Origin: Halobacteriales archaeon QS_4_69_225 | GTDB taxonomy: Archaea > Halobacteriota > Halobacteria > Halobacteriales > Haloarculaceae | Reading direction: 5' to 3' | Assembly: GCA_003020965.1 (NCBI GenBank) | Contig: PXRL01000026.1 | Coordinates: 1-64,000, forward strand | Length of the DNA stretch: 64,000 nt | Part shown: in pieces, positions 25,433 through 34,126 of the stretch | Layout of the letters: each line of letters begins with the position of its first letter | Position numbering within the stretch: position 1 is the stretch's first letter | Notes under the pieces: generated by a model | Told to the model about the DNA's origin: nothing | Seen by the model: the letters and a program-made list of their open reading frames with translations, nothing else | Databases searched by the model: none | Program-made: the position numbers and the translations under genes

Positions 25433-26488
25433 TTACTCGCCTTCCTGCAGGTTGCTGTCCCACGCGTCGTTGTCCTTGTAGTACTGGACAGCGCCGGAGT
25501 GGACCGGAATGTTCTCCCGGGCGGAGCCCAGCATATCGCCGGTTGAGGCGAAGTCGTTGAACTGATCTTCGCCCTCGTTGACCAGGTCGTTGTGCTCGTC
25601 GACGACACGACATAGTTCGTAGACGGCGTCGTCTTGGGCCTCGGGGTTGAACGTGTAGTTCACCTCCAGGTTCCAGTGGAACACCTCGTCGATCCCGATA
25701 TCCTGGTTCATGCTCCAGTCGGCGTAGGCGGTCCGCCCGGCTCCGGCACCGGCGTATGACTCCGCGGACTCGATGAGCGCGTCGGTCGGTTCGACGTAGT
25801 GGACGCTGATCCGGGAAGCAAACTCCTGTACGAACCCGGTGTATCGGACACCCGGGGTTCCGTAGGCGATCGACGCGTCGATGGTGCCTTCCTCCATCGC
25901 GCCGGGCGCGTCACTGACGCTCATGTTCTGGATGTTCATCTGCTCGTAGACGTCGGCCGTCGGCTCTTGTGACCAGACGTCAAGCGTCGTCGCTCGCGTC
26001 GAGTATCCCGGCTCTGCCGGGTAGACGTTCGCACCGGCTAAGTCATCGAACGTCTCGATGCCGGTTCCGTCCCTGGCGACGATGTAGATGCTGTACGGGA
26101 AGGCGTAGAAACCGTACTGCGGGATGCGGTCGACCTGTTGCTCCGCGAACTGACCTCTCTCGTCGAGCGCCTTCGACAGTGAGTTGTTGTCCGTGATGCC
26201 CGCGTTGAACTGGTTGTTAGCCATCCGGCGGATGGTCCCGATGTAGCCCGGGCTCTCGATGGTTGAGTAGTCCAGCGTCTCACTCATCTGGCTCACGGCC
26301 CGTTCGACGGCCAGCCCGACGTCCTGGGTCCCGCCGGCGGACGTCCCGACGCGAAGCGAGAGACTCTGGCTGTCGCCGTCTCCGTCACCCCCGCCCCCGT
26401 CGCCGCCACTGCATCCCGCGAGTCCAAGTACGCCCGCAGTTGCGGCTCCGTATAAGAACTTCCGCCGCTGCATACTCCTGTCAGACAT
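25433..26488 (-). CDS. TAXI-family TRAP transporter solute-binding lipoprotein
   Basis: A 351-residue extracytoplasmic receptor. The N-terminus has a Tat twin-arginine signal with a lipobox (QRRKFLYGAATAGVLGLAGC). A Gly/Asp-rich linker follows and then the TAXI fold (LRVGTSAGGTQDVGLAVERA, GITDNNSLSKALD, TFDDLAGANVYPAEPG). It would bind a small carboxylate or amino acid outside the membrane and hand it to the TRAP permease. That permease is broken in this sequence, so the receptor may be orphaned. ATG 26488 is chosen; 26494 and 26473 are in-frame alternatives. Confidence 0.9.
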   Translation of the reverse strand: MSDRSMQRRKFLYGAATAGVLGLAGCSGGDGGGGDGDGDSQSLSLRVGTSAGGTQDVGLAVERAVSQMSETLDYSTIESPGYIGTIRRMANNQFNAGITDNNSLSKALDERGQFAEQQVDRIPQYGFYAFPYSIYIVARDGTGIETFDDLAGANVYPAEPGYSTRATTLDVWSQEPTADVYEQMNIQNMSVSDAPGAMEEGTIDASIAYGTPGVRYTGFVQEFASRISVHYVEPTDALIESAESYAGAGAGRTAYADWSMNQDIGIDEVFHWNLEVNYTFNPEAQDDAVYELCRVVDEHNDLVNEGEDQFNDFASTGDMLGSARENIPVHSGAVQYYKDNDAWDSNLQEGE

Positions 26489-26619
26489 ATACACGCACTC
26501 TCAAAACGTGGCTACCTTAATAATTTGATTGTTCCAATTCACCAATTTTCGTTATGGATGCTGTAAACACGACGGAAACGACCATCTGCTTTCAAAGCGG
26601 TAGTTGCAGAGATGGTTCC

Positions 26620-26817
26620 CCACAGTTTGCCATCATCTGCATCGCGAACAAGCGGAAGGAGCTGTTGAGCCGCGTCGACGACCGGCTTGTAAGCCGACTG
26701 CGCTCCAGCGAACACGCTCGGATGGACAAATACCACCACAAGCAACTGTACGATATTCTTAGGGCTCGACGAGACAGTATCACCAATGACCAACTCTATC
26801 GGATCGCGGATGCGGGC
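26620..26817 (+). pseudogene. fragment of an Orc1/Cdc6 replication initiator gene
   Basis: About 65 codons on the plus strand read QFAIICIANKRKELLSRVDD, RLVSRLRSSEHARMDKY, HHKQLYDILRARRD and DQLYRIADAG. This matches the sensor-1 and lid part of archaeal Orc1/Cdc6 (ICIAN, DDRxxSRL, YxxxQLxDILxxR). The N-terminal Walker A and B and the C-terminal winged helix are absent. Upstream residues are unrelated and the downstream sequence turns abruptly GC-rich at the cdc48 promoter. It is a relic of a replicon or of an integrated plasmid-type initiator. Confidence 0.7.
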
Positions 26818-26990
26818 CGCCGCCCCGGCGTCGGCGGTGATGCGGACCCGGTGTCGGTCGGTGCCAGTTCCCGTCGTGGGGAGCGGTACCTCCGGTCGTC
26901 GGCCGACCCCTGCGCGGCGGTTCGTCGGGTGGCTCCTCTCGGGGCCAGCAAAAAACATATCTCCGGGCGGACCGGACCTCTTGTATCGCG

Positions 26991-29213
26991 ATGAACGAGG
27001 TTCAACTGGAGGTCGCCAAGGCGTACCCCAACGACTCCGGCCGGGGGATCGCCCGACTCGACCCGGACACGCTGCTGCACCTGAAGCTGTCGCCCGGCGA
27101 CATCATCGAGATCGAGGGCGCCGACACGACCGCGGCGAAGGTCTGGCGGGCCGACCGACAGGACTGGAACACCGACACGGTCCGCATCGACGGGTTCACC
27201 CGCCAGAACGCCGACGTCGGCATCGGCGAGCGCGTCACCATCCAGAAGGCCGAGGCGACGAAAGCCGACACGCTCGTGTTGGCGCCGCCGGAGGAGGCGT
27301 CGGTGCAGTTCGGCTCCGACGCCGCCGGCATGGTCAAGCGGCAGATCCTCAAGCGGCCGGTCGTCGAGCGCGACATCGTCCCCGTGATGTCCTCGACAAA
27401 CCACCCGTTCATGCGGTCGCCCGGCCAGGCCATCCCGCTGATCGCCATCGAGACCGACCCCGACGGCGTCTGTCTCATCACCGAGGATACCGAGGTCGAG
27501 TTGCGGGAGGAGCCCATCTCGGGCTTCGAGAAGACCGGCGGCGGCATCACCTACGAGGACATCGGCGGCCTCGAAAACGAGATCCAGCGCGTCCGGGAGA
27601 TGGTCGAGTTGCCGATGAAGCACCCCCAGATCTTCAAGAAACTCGGCATCGAGCCGCCCCAGGGCGTGCTGTTGCACGGCCCGCCCGGCACCGGCAAGAC
27701 GCTGCTCGCGAAGGCCGTCGCCAACGAGACCTCCGCTTCCTTTTTCTCCATCGCCGGCCCGGAGATCATCTCGAAGTACTACGGCGAGTCCGAACAGCAG
27801 CTCCGGGAGATCTTCGAGGACGCCACCGAGGAGTCCCCGGCCATCATCTTCATCGACGAGCTGGACTCCATCGCGCCCAAGCGCGAGGACGTCACCGGCG
27901 AGGTCGAACGCCGGGTCGTCGCCCAGCTGCTGACGATGATGGACGGACTGGAGTCGCGGGGCCAGGTCATCGTCATCGGCGCGACCAACCGCGTCGACTC
28001 CGTCGACCCCGCGCTCCGGCGCCCGGGGCGGTTCGACCGCGAGATCGAGATCGGCGTCCCCGACGAGACCGGCCGCAAGGAGATCCTCCAGATCCACACC
28101 CGCGGGATGCCGCTGTCGGACGACGTCACCCTCGACCGGATGGCCGACGAGACCCACGGCTTCGTCGGCGCCGACATCGAGTCGCTGACGAAGGAAGCCG
28201 CGATGAAGGCCCTGCGGCGCTACCTCCCGGAGATCGACCTCGACGAGGAGGACATCCCGCCGAGTCTCATCGACCGGATGATCATCAAGCGCAGCGACTT
28301 CCGCGGCGCGCTCAACGAGGTGTCGCCGTCGGCGATGCGGGAGGTGCTCGTCGAGCTGCCGAAGGTCTCCTGGGACGACGTCGGCGGCCTCAACGAGCCG
28401 AAAAACCAGGTCCAAGAGTCCGTCGAGTGGCCGATGAACAGTCCGGAGAAGTTCGCCCGGATGGGAATCGAACCGCCGGCGGGCGTCCTGCTGTACGGGC
28501 CGCCGGGCACCGGCAAGACGCTGATGGCCAAAGCCGTCGCCAACGAGACCAACGCCAACTTCATCTCGGTGCGCGGCCCGCAGCTGCTGTCGAAGTGGGT
28601 CGGCGAGTCCGAGAAGGCGATCCGACAGACCTTCCGGAAGGCCCGGCAGGTGGCGCCGACGGTCATCTTCTTCGACGAGCTGGACTCGCTGGCGCCCGGC
28701 CGGGGCGGCCAGACCGGCTCCAACGTCTCCGAGCGGGTCGTCAACCAGCTGCTGACCGAGCTGGACGGCCTCGAGGAGATGGACGAGGTGATGGTCATCG
28801 GCGCGACCAACCGCCCCGACATCGTCGACCCGGCGCTCATCCGCTCGGGCCGATTCGACCGGCTCGTCATGATCGGCGAGCCCGACGTCGGGGGCCGCGA
28901 GCGCATCCTCGAGATCCACACCGAGGACACGCCGCTGTCGCCGGACGTCAGCCTGCGCGAGCTGGCCGAGATCACCGACGGCTACGTCGGCTCCGACCTG
29001 GAGTCCATCGCCCGCGAGGCCGCCATCGAGGCCCTGCGGGAGGCCGACGACGCCGAGGCCGTCGAGATGCGGCACTTCCGGCAGGCCCTGGAATCGGTCC
29101 GGCCGACCATCACCGACGACATCCGCGACTACTACGAGCGGGTCGAAGACGAGTTCCGCGGCGGCGGCGCCAACACCAACCGCCGGCAGAGCGGCCGCAT
29201 TGGCTTCCAATAG
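26991..29213 (+). CDS. cdc48: CDC48/VCP-type AAA+ ATPase
   Basis: A 740-residue archaeal p97 homologue that unfolds protein substrates for degradation or complex disassembly. The order is an N domain (double-psi barrel, about residues 1-190) and then D1 and D2 AAA modules. D1 has Walker [13 protein letters not shown] at about 229 and Walker [14 protein letters not shown]2 has Walker [13 protein letters not shown] at about 503 and Walker [15 protein letters not shown], with arginine fingers in FDR motifs. Length is full. A TATA-like AAACATATC lies about 35 bp before the ATG. It is intact housekeeping DNA lying inside the decayed region. Confidence 0.97.
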   Translation: MNEVQLEVAKAYPNDSGRGIARLDPDTLLHLKLSPGDIIEIEGADTTAAKVWRADRQDWNTDTVRIDGFTRQNADVGIGERVTIQKAEATKADTLVLAPPEEASVQFGSDAAGMVKRQILKRPVVERDIVPVMSSTNHPFMRSPGQAIPLIAIETDPDGVCLITEDTEVELREEPISGFEKTGGGITYEDIGGLENEIQRVREMVELPMKHPQIFKKLGIEPPQGVLLHGPPGTGKTLLAKAVANETSASFFSIAGPEIISKYYGESEQQLREIFEDATEESPAIIFIDELDSIAPKREDVTGEVERRVVAQLLTMMDGLESRGQVIVIGATNRVDSVDPALRRPGRFDREIEIGVPDETGRKEILQIHTRGMPLSDDVTLDRMADETHGFVGADIESLTKEAAMKALRRYLPEIDLDEEDIPPSLIDRMIIKRSDFRGALNEVSPSAMREVLVELPKVSWDDVGGLNEPKNQVQESVEWPMNSPEKFARMGIEPPAGVLLYGPPGTGKTLMAKAVANETNANFISVRGPQLLSKWVGESEKAIRQTFRKARQVAPTVIFFDELDSLAPGRGGQTGSNVSERVVNQLLTELDGLEEMDEVMVIGATNRPDIVDPALIRSGRFDRLVMIGEPDVGGRERILEIHTEDTPLSPDVSLRELAEITDGYVGSDLESIAREAAIEALREADDAEAVEMRHFRQALESVRPTITDDIRDYYERVEDEFRGGGANTNRRQSGRIGFQ

Positions 29214-29218
29214 AAACT

Positions 29219-29373
29219 TTTTGCACGGCGCGCTTCGCGCGCCGGCAAAAACTTTCATGAAAAAGACACGGCGGGCCTCCCGATGGTCGGCCCTTGGTCC
29301 CGCGCTCGGCCGTGTCGGCCTCGCGCGGTGAACCGCTTCGGGGGCGACCTGACGGACGCCCCTTCGCGGATGC
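29219..29373 (+). repeat. dispersed repeat, copy 1 (hairpin-bearing, downstream of cdc48)
   Basis: Starting 6 bp after the cdc48 stop, TTTTTGCACGGCGCGCTTCG and the following CGCGCCGGCAAAAAC form a strong terminator-like hairpin flanked by T and A runs. TTTCATGAAAAAGACAC and a GC-rich tail (GGTCCCGCGC and so on) come next. The same unit recurs in inverted orientation at 31266-31409, behind phoU. Each copy starts right after a gene's stop codon. It may serve as a terminator or be a miniature mobile unit. Confidence 0.75.
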
Positions 29374-29392
29374 TAGCTGATTTATTGGATTA

Positions 29393-29711
29393 TTAGCGCG
29401 TATTGAGGGCGTGGTCGCCGATGCGTTCGAGGCCGCGGATGGTAAGACGGAGCCGCGACACCTCGCTCATCAGCTTCTCGATGTCCTGCCCGGAGGTGGC
29501 CCTCCTCGATCTCGCTTTCGACGAGGTCCCGAGCGGCGGCACCGGAGGCCTCCTCGTACATGGCGTCGATCTCGTCGTCCCGGGTGTCGATGGCGAAGCA
29601 AGCCTCGACATCCTCGTCGGCGTAGGCCGTCATCGCGTCGTCCACCATCTCAACGACGGCGGCGCCGAGGGCGGCCGCCGGCAGAGCAGCCGTATAGGCT
29701 TCCAGCAGCTC
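29393..29711 (-). pseudogene. truncated, frameshifted second copy of phoU
   Basis: The segment encodes VEMVDDAMTAYADEDVEACF, AIDTRDDEIDAMYEEASG and, after a +1 shift near 29495, GQDIEKLMSEVSRLRLTIRG then LERIGDHALN. This is the C-terminal third of PhoU and is clearly similar to the intact gene at 31408-32085. The first 120 or so residues are missing, the frame is shifted, and the end stops short of the usual AARTVYMVE tail. It abuts the stop of the next gene (29714). Confidence 0.85.
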
Positions 29712-29713
29712 CT

Positions 29714-30370
29714 TTAGCTCTCCTCGCCGTGTTCGACGGCTCCGAACAGCGTCTCGACGCGCGGTCGCTCCTCGTCGGCGAGCTCCGCCGGGTACGCCGC
29801 CCCCAACACGACGTAGTCTTGATTGTCCTCGACGCGGGTGACGAGCAGCCGCAGCTGTCGCTCGCCGGCTTCGAGGACGATCGTCCCCTCGAAGACGCCG
29901 ACGGTCGTCGACGTTCCCAGGACCGTCGTCTCCCGCTCGGTCACCGCGGCGAGATCGTCGGGGCCCTCGCCGTCGAGCCGCTCGGCGATCCGGTCCCGCA
30001 TCCGGCCGGCCAGCTCCCGGCGGCTCTCGGCGGCGATGGGGTTGAACTCCTGGCCGGCGACGGCCATCGAGGGGGTGCTGAACGCCACCGCCACGACGAG
30101 CGACCGCGGCGTCTCGGCGAGCGTCACCTCGCGGGTGTACTCCGTCGAGTGATTGGTGACGGTCACGTCCCGCTCGCTGCCGCCGGCGGTCACCGTCCGC
30201 TCGACGACAACCTCCTCGGTGCCTTCCGACTCGTAGCCGGCCTCGGCGACCGCCCCGTCGGCGAACGTCGCCGGCGTCGACTCGAACTCGAACTCCTGCT
30301 GGGTGGCGGCGCAGCCGGCCAGCCCGGCTACGAGCCCGGCGGCGCCGGCGCACAGCTCTCGCCGTCTCAT
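29714..30370 (-). CDS. haloarchaeal lipoprotein (DUF6517-like)
   Basis: A 218-residue predicted lipoprotein from ATG 30370: MRRRELCAGAAGLVAGLAGC gives a Tat-like twin Arg plus lipobox. The mature part is beta-rich with VVVERTVTAGGSERDVTVTN, LVVAVAFSTPSMAVAGQEF and a C-terminal RVETLFGAVEHGEES. This pattern matches the DUF6517 group, common in haloarchaea and without assigned function. A TATA-like GCATATAC sits about 28 bp upstream, so the transcript is probably leaderless. The promoter overlaps the region where the truncated cinA begins on the other strand. Confidence 0.75.
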   Translation of the reverse strand: MRRRELCAGAAGLVAGLAGCAATQQEFEFESTPATFADGAVAEAGYESEGTEEVVVERTVTAGGSERDVTVTNHSTEYTREVTLAETPRSLVVAVAFSTPSMAVAGQEFNPIAAESRRELAGRMRDRIAERLDGEGPDDLAAVTERETTVLGTSTTVGVFEGTIVLEAGERQLRLLVTRVEDNQDYVVLGAAYPAELADEERPRVETLFGAVEHGEES

Positions 30371-30439
30371 CGGATGTACAATCGCGGGACGGAAGTATAT
30401 GCGCTGTGGCACGTTCGAGTCCCGATACCGCGGTCGCCG

Positions 30440-30971
30440 GCACCCCGGATCCCCTCGGCGGGACGCCGGACGACGTGACCGTCGAGGCCGTCGCCGCGGC
30501 CTTCGACCGCCGGATGACCGAAAACGAGGTCGCGCGGGCGGACCTCGAGCGGACCCTCGAGGCGCTCGCCGGCGACTCCCCCTCCCCGGACCTCGATGCG
30601 GACTCGCGGCGCAGGCACGGCTACCGGCCGGTTCGCGGCCGCTGGTCAACCACGCCGGGTTGTCGCCGGGCTGTGTCGTCGAGAACGTTCACGTCCTGCC
30701 CGGCATCCCCGCCGAGATGCGGCGGATGTTCGAGGAAGTGGCCCCGGAGTTCGACGGCGACCGCCGGTCCCGGACCGTCCACACGGCGGAACCGGAGGCC
30801 GATCTCGTCGAACGGCTCGGCGAAATCCAGCGGCGCTTCGACGTGTCGGTGGGTTGCTACCCCGACCGGGAGGCCGGCCACAACCGGCTCAAGCTGACTG
30901 CCGACGACGAGACGGCGCTCGCGGACGCGGCGGCGTGGCTGGCCGATAATGTCGCGCTCGTTGACCAGTAG
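30440..30971 (+). pseudogene. truncated, frameshifted CinA/MoaB-type molybdopterin-binding domain gene
   Basis: GGTPDDVTVEAVAAAFDRRM and ENEVARADLERTLEALAGD are followed, after a shift around 30605-30620, by LAAQARLPAGSRPL, NVHVLPGIPAEMRRMFEEV and LVERLGEIQRRFDVSVGCYP. These are consecutive parts of the archaeal CinA-like family (GGLGxTxDD and LPGxPxEM motifs). The first 65-70 residues of the family (GDELLxG and onward) are missing; the sequence there is the promoter of the divergent lipoprotein. A single reading frame cannot produce the domain. Confidence 0.8.
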
Positions 30972-31265
30972 TCGGCCGACGGGTCGCGCCACCGACGGCG
31001 TGTTGGGGTCGCTTCGTTCGCACGGCTGACAACCGTGAACACCGACACGGGATCGTCAGGGGCGAGTTCCGTTGCGTCACTGTCGAAGTCTCCGGACCCG
31101 GCGGAAGGGTCGAAGAGAACTGGGAGCAACACTACCCCGCCCACCGGATACCGGAGGACGGGATCTGTCGTGCTGCCCGAGGGCCGACCCGGAGACGAGT
31201 GACCCCTCGTACGCCAGCGTCGAGCGAGACGGGAACTCGGAGCCCGGACGGGGGCTCCGACGGGC
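30972..31265. other. intergenic region, possibly decayed coding DNA
   Basis: On the minus strand a frame reads DPVLRYPVGGVVLLPVLFDP then DDPVSVFTVVSRANEA, which looks protein-like. It has no start, runs into the repeat, and I do not recognise it. Nothing else is supported. Confidence 0.3.
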
Positions 31266-31409
31266 TTTGCATCCGCGAGGCGCGAAGCGCCGAGCGGTTC
31301 GCCGCGCGCCCGTGGCGCGCGGGACCAAGGCCTGACCGTCGGGAAGGCCGCAGTGTCTTTTTCATGAATGTTTTTGCCGGCGCGCGAAGCGCGCCGTGCA
31401 AAAAGATTC
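31266..31409 (-). repeat. dispersed repeat, copy 2 (inverted relative to copy 1, downstream of phoU)
   Basis: Read on the minus strand, CTTTTTGCACGGCGCGCTTC continues as GCGCGCCGGCAAAAACATTC, ATGAAAAAGACAC and GGCCTTGGTCCCGCGCG. This parallels copy 1 at 29219-29373 with scattered differences. It begins at the stop of phoU, overlapping it by a few bases, just as copy 1 begins behind cdc48. Confidence 0.75.
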
Positions 31410-32085
31410 AGTAGATGAGTTCGTCGTCGTTTTCGACCATGTACACCGTCCGGGCGGCGACGTTGACGGCGTGGTCGCCGATGCGTTCGAGGTCCCGGAT
31501 CGTCAACAGCAGTCGGGAGACCTCGCTCATGAGCGCCTCGATCTCCTCGCCGGCGCCGGTTTCGATCTCGGTTTCGATGAGGTCCCGGACGACGGCCTCC
31601 GAGGCCACCTCGCAGCGGGCGTCGACCTCGTCGTCCCGCTCGTCGATGGCGAAACAGGCCTCGACGTCCTCGTCGGCGTAGGCGGTCATCGCGTCGTCGA
31701 CCATCTCGAGGACGGCGTCGCCGACCCCCTGGACGTCGACGTCGGGGTAGCGATCCCGTTCGGCGGCCAGGGTGTAGTCGCCGAGGTTGGTGGCGAGATC
31801 CGCCACCCGCTCGAGGTCGGTGATGATCTTGAACGAGGCGGCGATGAACCGCAGGTCGCCGGCGACCGGCTGCTGAAGCGCAAAGAGGTCGATGCAGTCC
31901 TGCTCCAGGTCGAGGTACAGTTCGTTGATCTCGTGGTCGCCCTCGATCACCTTCCGTGCCAGCGCCTTGTCCTTCGATTCGAGCGCCCGCAGCCCCATCC
32001 GGACCCGGTCGATGACGACCTCGCTCATGTAGAGGACGTTCTCCCGGAGCCCCTGGAGTTGCTCCTGGAATTCCTTCCGTGCCAT
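31408..32085 (-). CDS. phoU: phosphate signalling protein PhoU
   Basis: A 225-residue two-repeat PhoU protein from ATG 32085 (MARKEFQEQLQGLREN). Metal-binding helices show the family pattern: ALARKVIEGDHEINELYLDL in the first repeat, and a second repeat with MVDDAMTAYADEDVEACFAI and LLLTIRDLERIGDHAVNVA. PhoU restrains Pst phosphate uptake and signalling in the family. No pst genes are adjacent here. A truncated second copy lies at 29393-29711. Confidence 0.93.
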   Translation of the reverse strand: MARKEFQEQLQGLRENVLYMSEVVIDRVRMGLRALESKDKALARKVIEGDHEINELYLDLEQDCIDLFALQQPVAGDLRFIAASFKIITDLERVADLATNLGDYTLAAERDRYPDVDVQGVGDAVLEMVDDAMTAYADEDVEACFAIDERDDEVDARCEVASEAVVRDLIETEIETGAGEEIEALMSEVSRLLLTIRDLERIGDHAVNVAARTVYMVENDDELIY

Positions 32086-32401
32086 GTCTCCGAGTCCGAC
32101 GGTCGGCCGTATGTACTTTCGGGCACGCTTCACGCGGCCGCCGGCAGCCCGGAGAGGATCGGCCTCCGAGCCCCGAGACGCGAGAGCCGAGGGTGACGAC
32201 GGACTCGGCGAGTGTCGACTCCCGCCGGGAGCCGTCCATCAGTGTTGCTGGCATGGGCCTTCGAAGCAGCGATTCACCGCTCGTTCGTCCGAGGCCACGC
32301 GGAATCCCCCCGTACGACCGTCGATTCGCGTATCTATGACCGACGATGCGGGAACGTCGGCGAAAGGCGTAAGTATCATGTCGGATAAACAACCGGTCGG
32401 T

Positions 32402-32752
32402 ATGGCGCTGACCGAGATCGACCACGTGGCCGCCGACGGTCAGACGGCGGAGTGTATCGACAACTGCTTCGAGGCCGCACAGGCCTGTGAGTGGTGCGCC
32501 GACGAGTGTGCGGACCTGGGCGAGGACATGGCTCGATGTATCCGGCTGTGCCGTGACGTCGCCGACGTGGCGACGCTGCACGCCAGACTGATGGCGCGGG
32601 ACTCGACGGCCGAGTCGGACCTCGCCCGGACTTGCGCGGAGCTCTGCGAGGAGTGTGCCGACGAGTGCGCAGGGCACGACCACGACCACTGCCGGACGTG
32701 CGCCGAGGTACTCCGAGAGTGCGCCGAGAGCTGTCGGACGATGGCGAGCTGA
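32402..32752 (+). CDS. Cys-rich four-helix-bundle protein (DUF326, copper-storage Csp-like)
   Basis: A 116-residue protein with about 15 cysteines arranged on helices as CxxxC pairs: CIDNC, ACEWCADEC, RCIRLC, TCAELCEECADEC, HCRTCAEVLRECAESC. This is the pattern of the DUF326/Csp family, whose members bind many Cu(I) ions in the core of a four-helix bundle. Start ATG 32402 (MALTEIDHVAADG) is preferred, since TAAGTATC lies 25-30 bp upstream as a TATA-like box. ATG 32378 and ATG 32336 are in-frame alternatives. No signal peptide, so it is cytosolic. Upstream 32086-32401 holds only the divergent phoU and csp promoters. Confidence 0.85.
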   Translation: MALTEIDHVAADGQTAECIDNCFEAAQACEWCADECADLGEDMARCIRLCRDVADVATLHARLMARDSTAESDLARTCAELCEECADECAGHDHDHCRTCAEVLRECAESCRTMAS

Positions 32753-33060
32753 GACTGCCGGCTGTAACTGCCCGTATCGATCCCGTGGGAGGACGGATTT
32801 CTGGACGACGTCCCGTCGGACGTCGCAGAAGAGTCTCGAGGAGCTACCCCAGGCGGTACGGGCGACTCGACGGCCGCTCGGCTCGACGACACGCTCCGTG
32901 GTCCTACGCACCGTTCCGTTGCGGTCGCGTACGTCTATATAATTTTGCGTGGGCCGACCCGTGGCCCCGCTTTCGCTACGCTCGGGTCGAACAGCCGACC
33001 CGAACCGCGCCGGATTTCGAACGCTCCGTCGTTCTGTTGAACCTATATATTTCACCAGAG

Positions 33061-33070
33061 ATTTATACTA
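33061..33070 (+). promoter_or_regulatory. TATA-like box of the AbrB-PhoU regulator gene
   Basis: ATTTATACTA ends 19 bp before the ATG at 33089, giving the spacing expected for a leaderless transcript. A second AT-rich box (CCTATATATTTC) lies about 20 bp further up, and a third (TCTATATAATTT) is near 32935. Apart from these boxes the 336-bp gap 32753-33088 holds no gene. Confidence 0.5.
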
Positions 33071-33088
33071 TCGGTGGGTACGGGCCGC

Positions 33089-34084
33089 ATGGAGACCCGA
33101 AAGGTCCAGGTGACCGGCGGCTCGACGTACACGGTTTCGCTGCCGAAGGACTGGGCGACGCGAAACGACGTCAGCGGCGGCAGCGTCGTCGAGTTCTACC
33201 CCGAGGAGGACTCGCTGCTGTTGACGCCACAGCAGGACGAGCGGAAGGTCGAGGGGACCCTCGACATCGCCGGGCTGGAAAGCGACGAGCTGACGCGGGC
33301 GGTCGTGACGATGTACGTCAGCGGCTTCGACGTCATCACCCTCGAGACCTCGCGGGTCAGCGCCGCCCAGCGGCGGACCATCCGGGAGACGACGCAGGGG
33401 CTGGTCGGGCTGGAGGTCATCGGCGAGACCTCCGAGCACGTCCGGCTGCAGGACCTGCTGGACTCCTCGGAGCTGTCGATGCACGACGCCATCACGCGGA
33501 TGCGGCTGGTCGCGACGACGATGCTGTCGGACGCCGTCACGGCGCTGCTGGAAAACGACGGCGACCTCGCGGCCGACGTCGCCCAGCGGGACGACGACGT
33601 CGACCGACTGTGGTCGATGGTTTCGCGGGTGTTCCGGTCGGTACTGCGGGACCCCTCGACGGCGGCCACCATCGGCCTGGACCGGGAGACCTGTTTCGAC
33701 TACCACTCCAGCGCCCGCCAGCTGGAGCGGGTCGGCGACCACGCGACGAAGATCGCGACCCACGCCGAGACGCTGTCGGCGCCGCCGGCCGACGCCGCCG
33801 ACGCCATCGCCGAACTCCAGGAGGAGGCCGCCGAGATAATCGAGATGGCCATGGACGCGCTGCTGGAGGACGACCCCGACCACGCGACCGATTTGGCCAA
33901 CGACGCTCGCGAGCGCGTCACCGGCATCGACGAACTCGCCCGGTCGGTCGACGAGGAGATCCGGGAGCTGGAGCCGCAGGAGGCCCAGCTGCTCGGATTG
34001 GTCGTCGACTCGCTGTCCAGAAGCGCCGACTACGGCGGCAACGTCGCCGAGACGGCGCTGCAGAAGGCCGCCCCGCGGCCCTGA
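33089..34084 (+). CDS. AbrB/SpoVT-type DNA-binding domain fused to PhoU domains (phosphate uptake regulator)
   Basis: A 331-residue protein. Residues 1-50 (METRKVQVTGGSTYTVSLPK, WATRNDVSGGSVVEFYPEED) form a swapped-hairpin AbrB domain. The rest is two PhoU repeats with metal-type helices (AITRMRLVATTMLSDAVTAL, RQLERVGDHATKIATHAETL). This architecture is common in haloarchaea and thought to link phosphate status to transcription. It lies 1 kb from the stand-alone phoU, separated by the Cys-rich gene. Start ATG 33089 is chosen over the ATG at 33074 from promoter spacing and because METRKVQ is the family N-terminus. Confidence 0.9.
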   Translation: METRKVQVTGGSTYTVSLPKDWATRNDVSGGSVVEFYPEEDSLLLTPQQDERKVEGTLDIAGLESDELTRAVVTMYVSGFDVITLETSRVSAAQRRTIRETTQGLVGLEVIGETSEHVRLQDLLDSSELSMHDAITRMRLVATTMLSDAVTALLENDGDLAADVAQRDDDVDRLWSMVSRVFRSVLRDPSTAATIGLDRETCFDYHSSARQLERVGDHATKIATHAETLSAPPADAADAIAELQEEAAEIIEMAMDALLEDDPDHATDLANDARERVTGIDELARSVDEEIRELEPQEAQLLGLVVDSLSRSADYGGNVAETALQKAAPRP

Positions 34085-34126
34085 GAACTCCGGCCGGCTT
34101 TTGTACGAGCCCGTCGTGTCACCGGT

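Noticed and set aside
26539-26958. Minus-strand frame in the gap before cdc48
   Set aside because: The opposite strand carries the recognisable Orc1/Cdc6 fragment; the minus frame shows no family resemblance.
26796-29258. Open frame of 820 codons antisense to cdc48
   Set aside because: Mirror frame of a GC-rich gene. It has no family motif, and cdc48 on the other strand is unambiguous.
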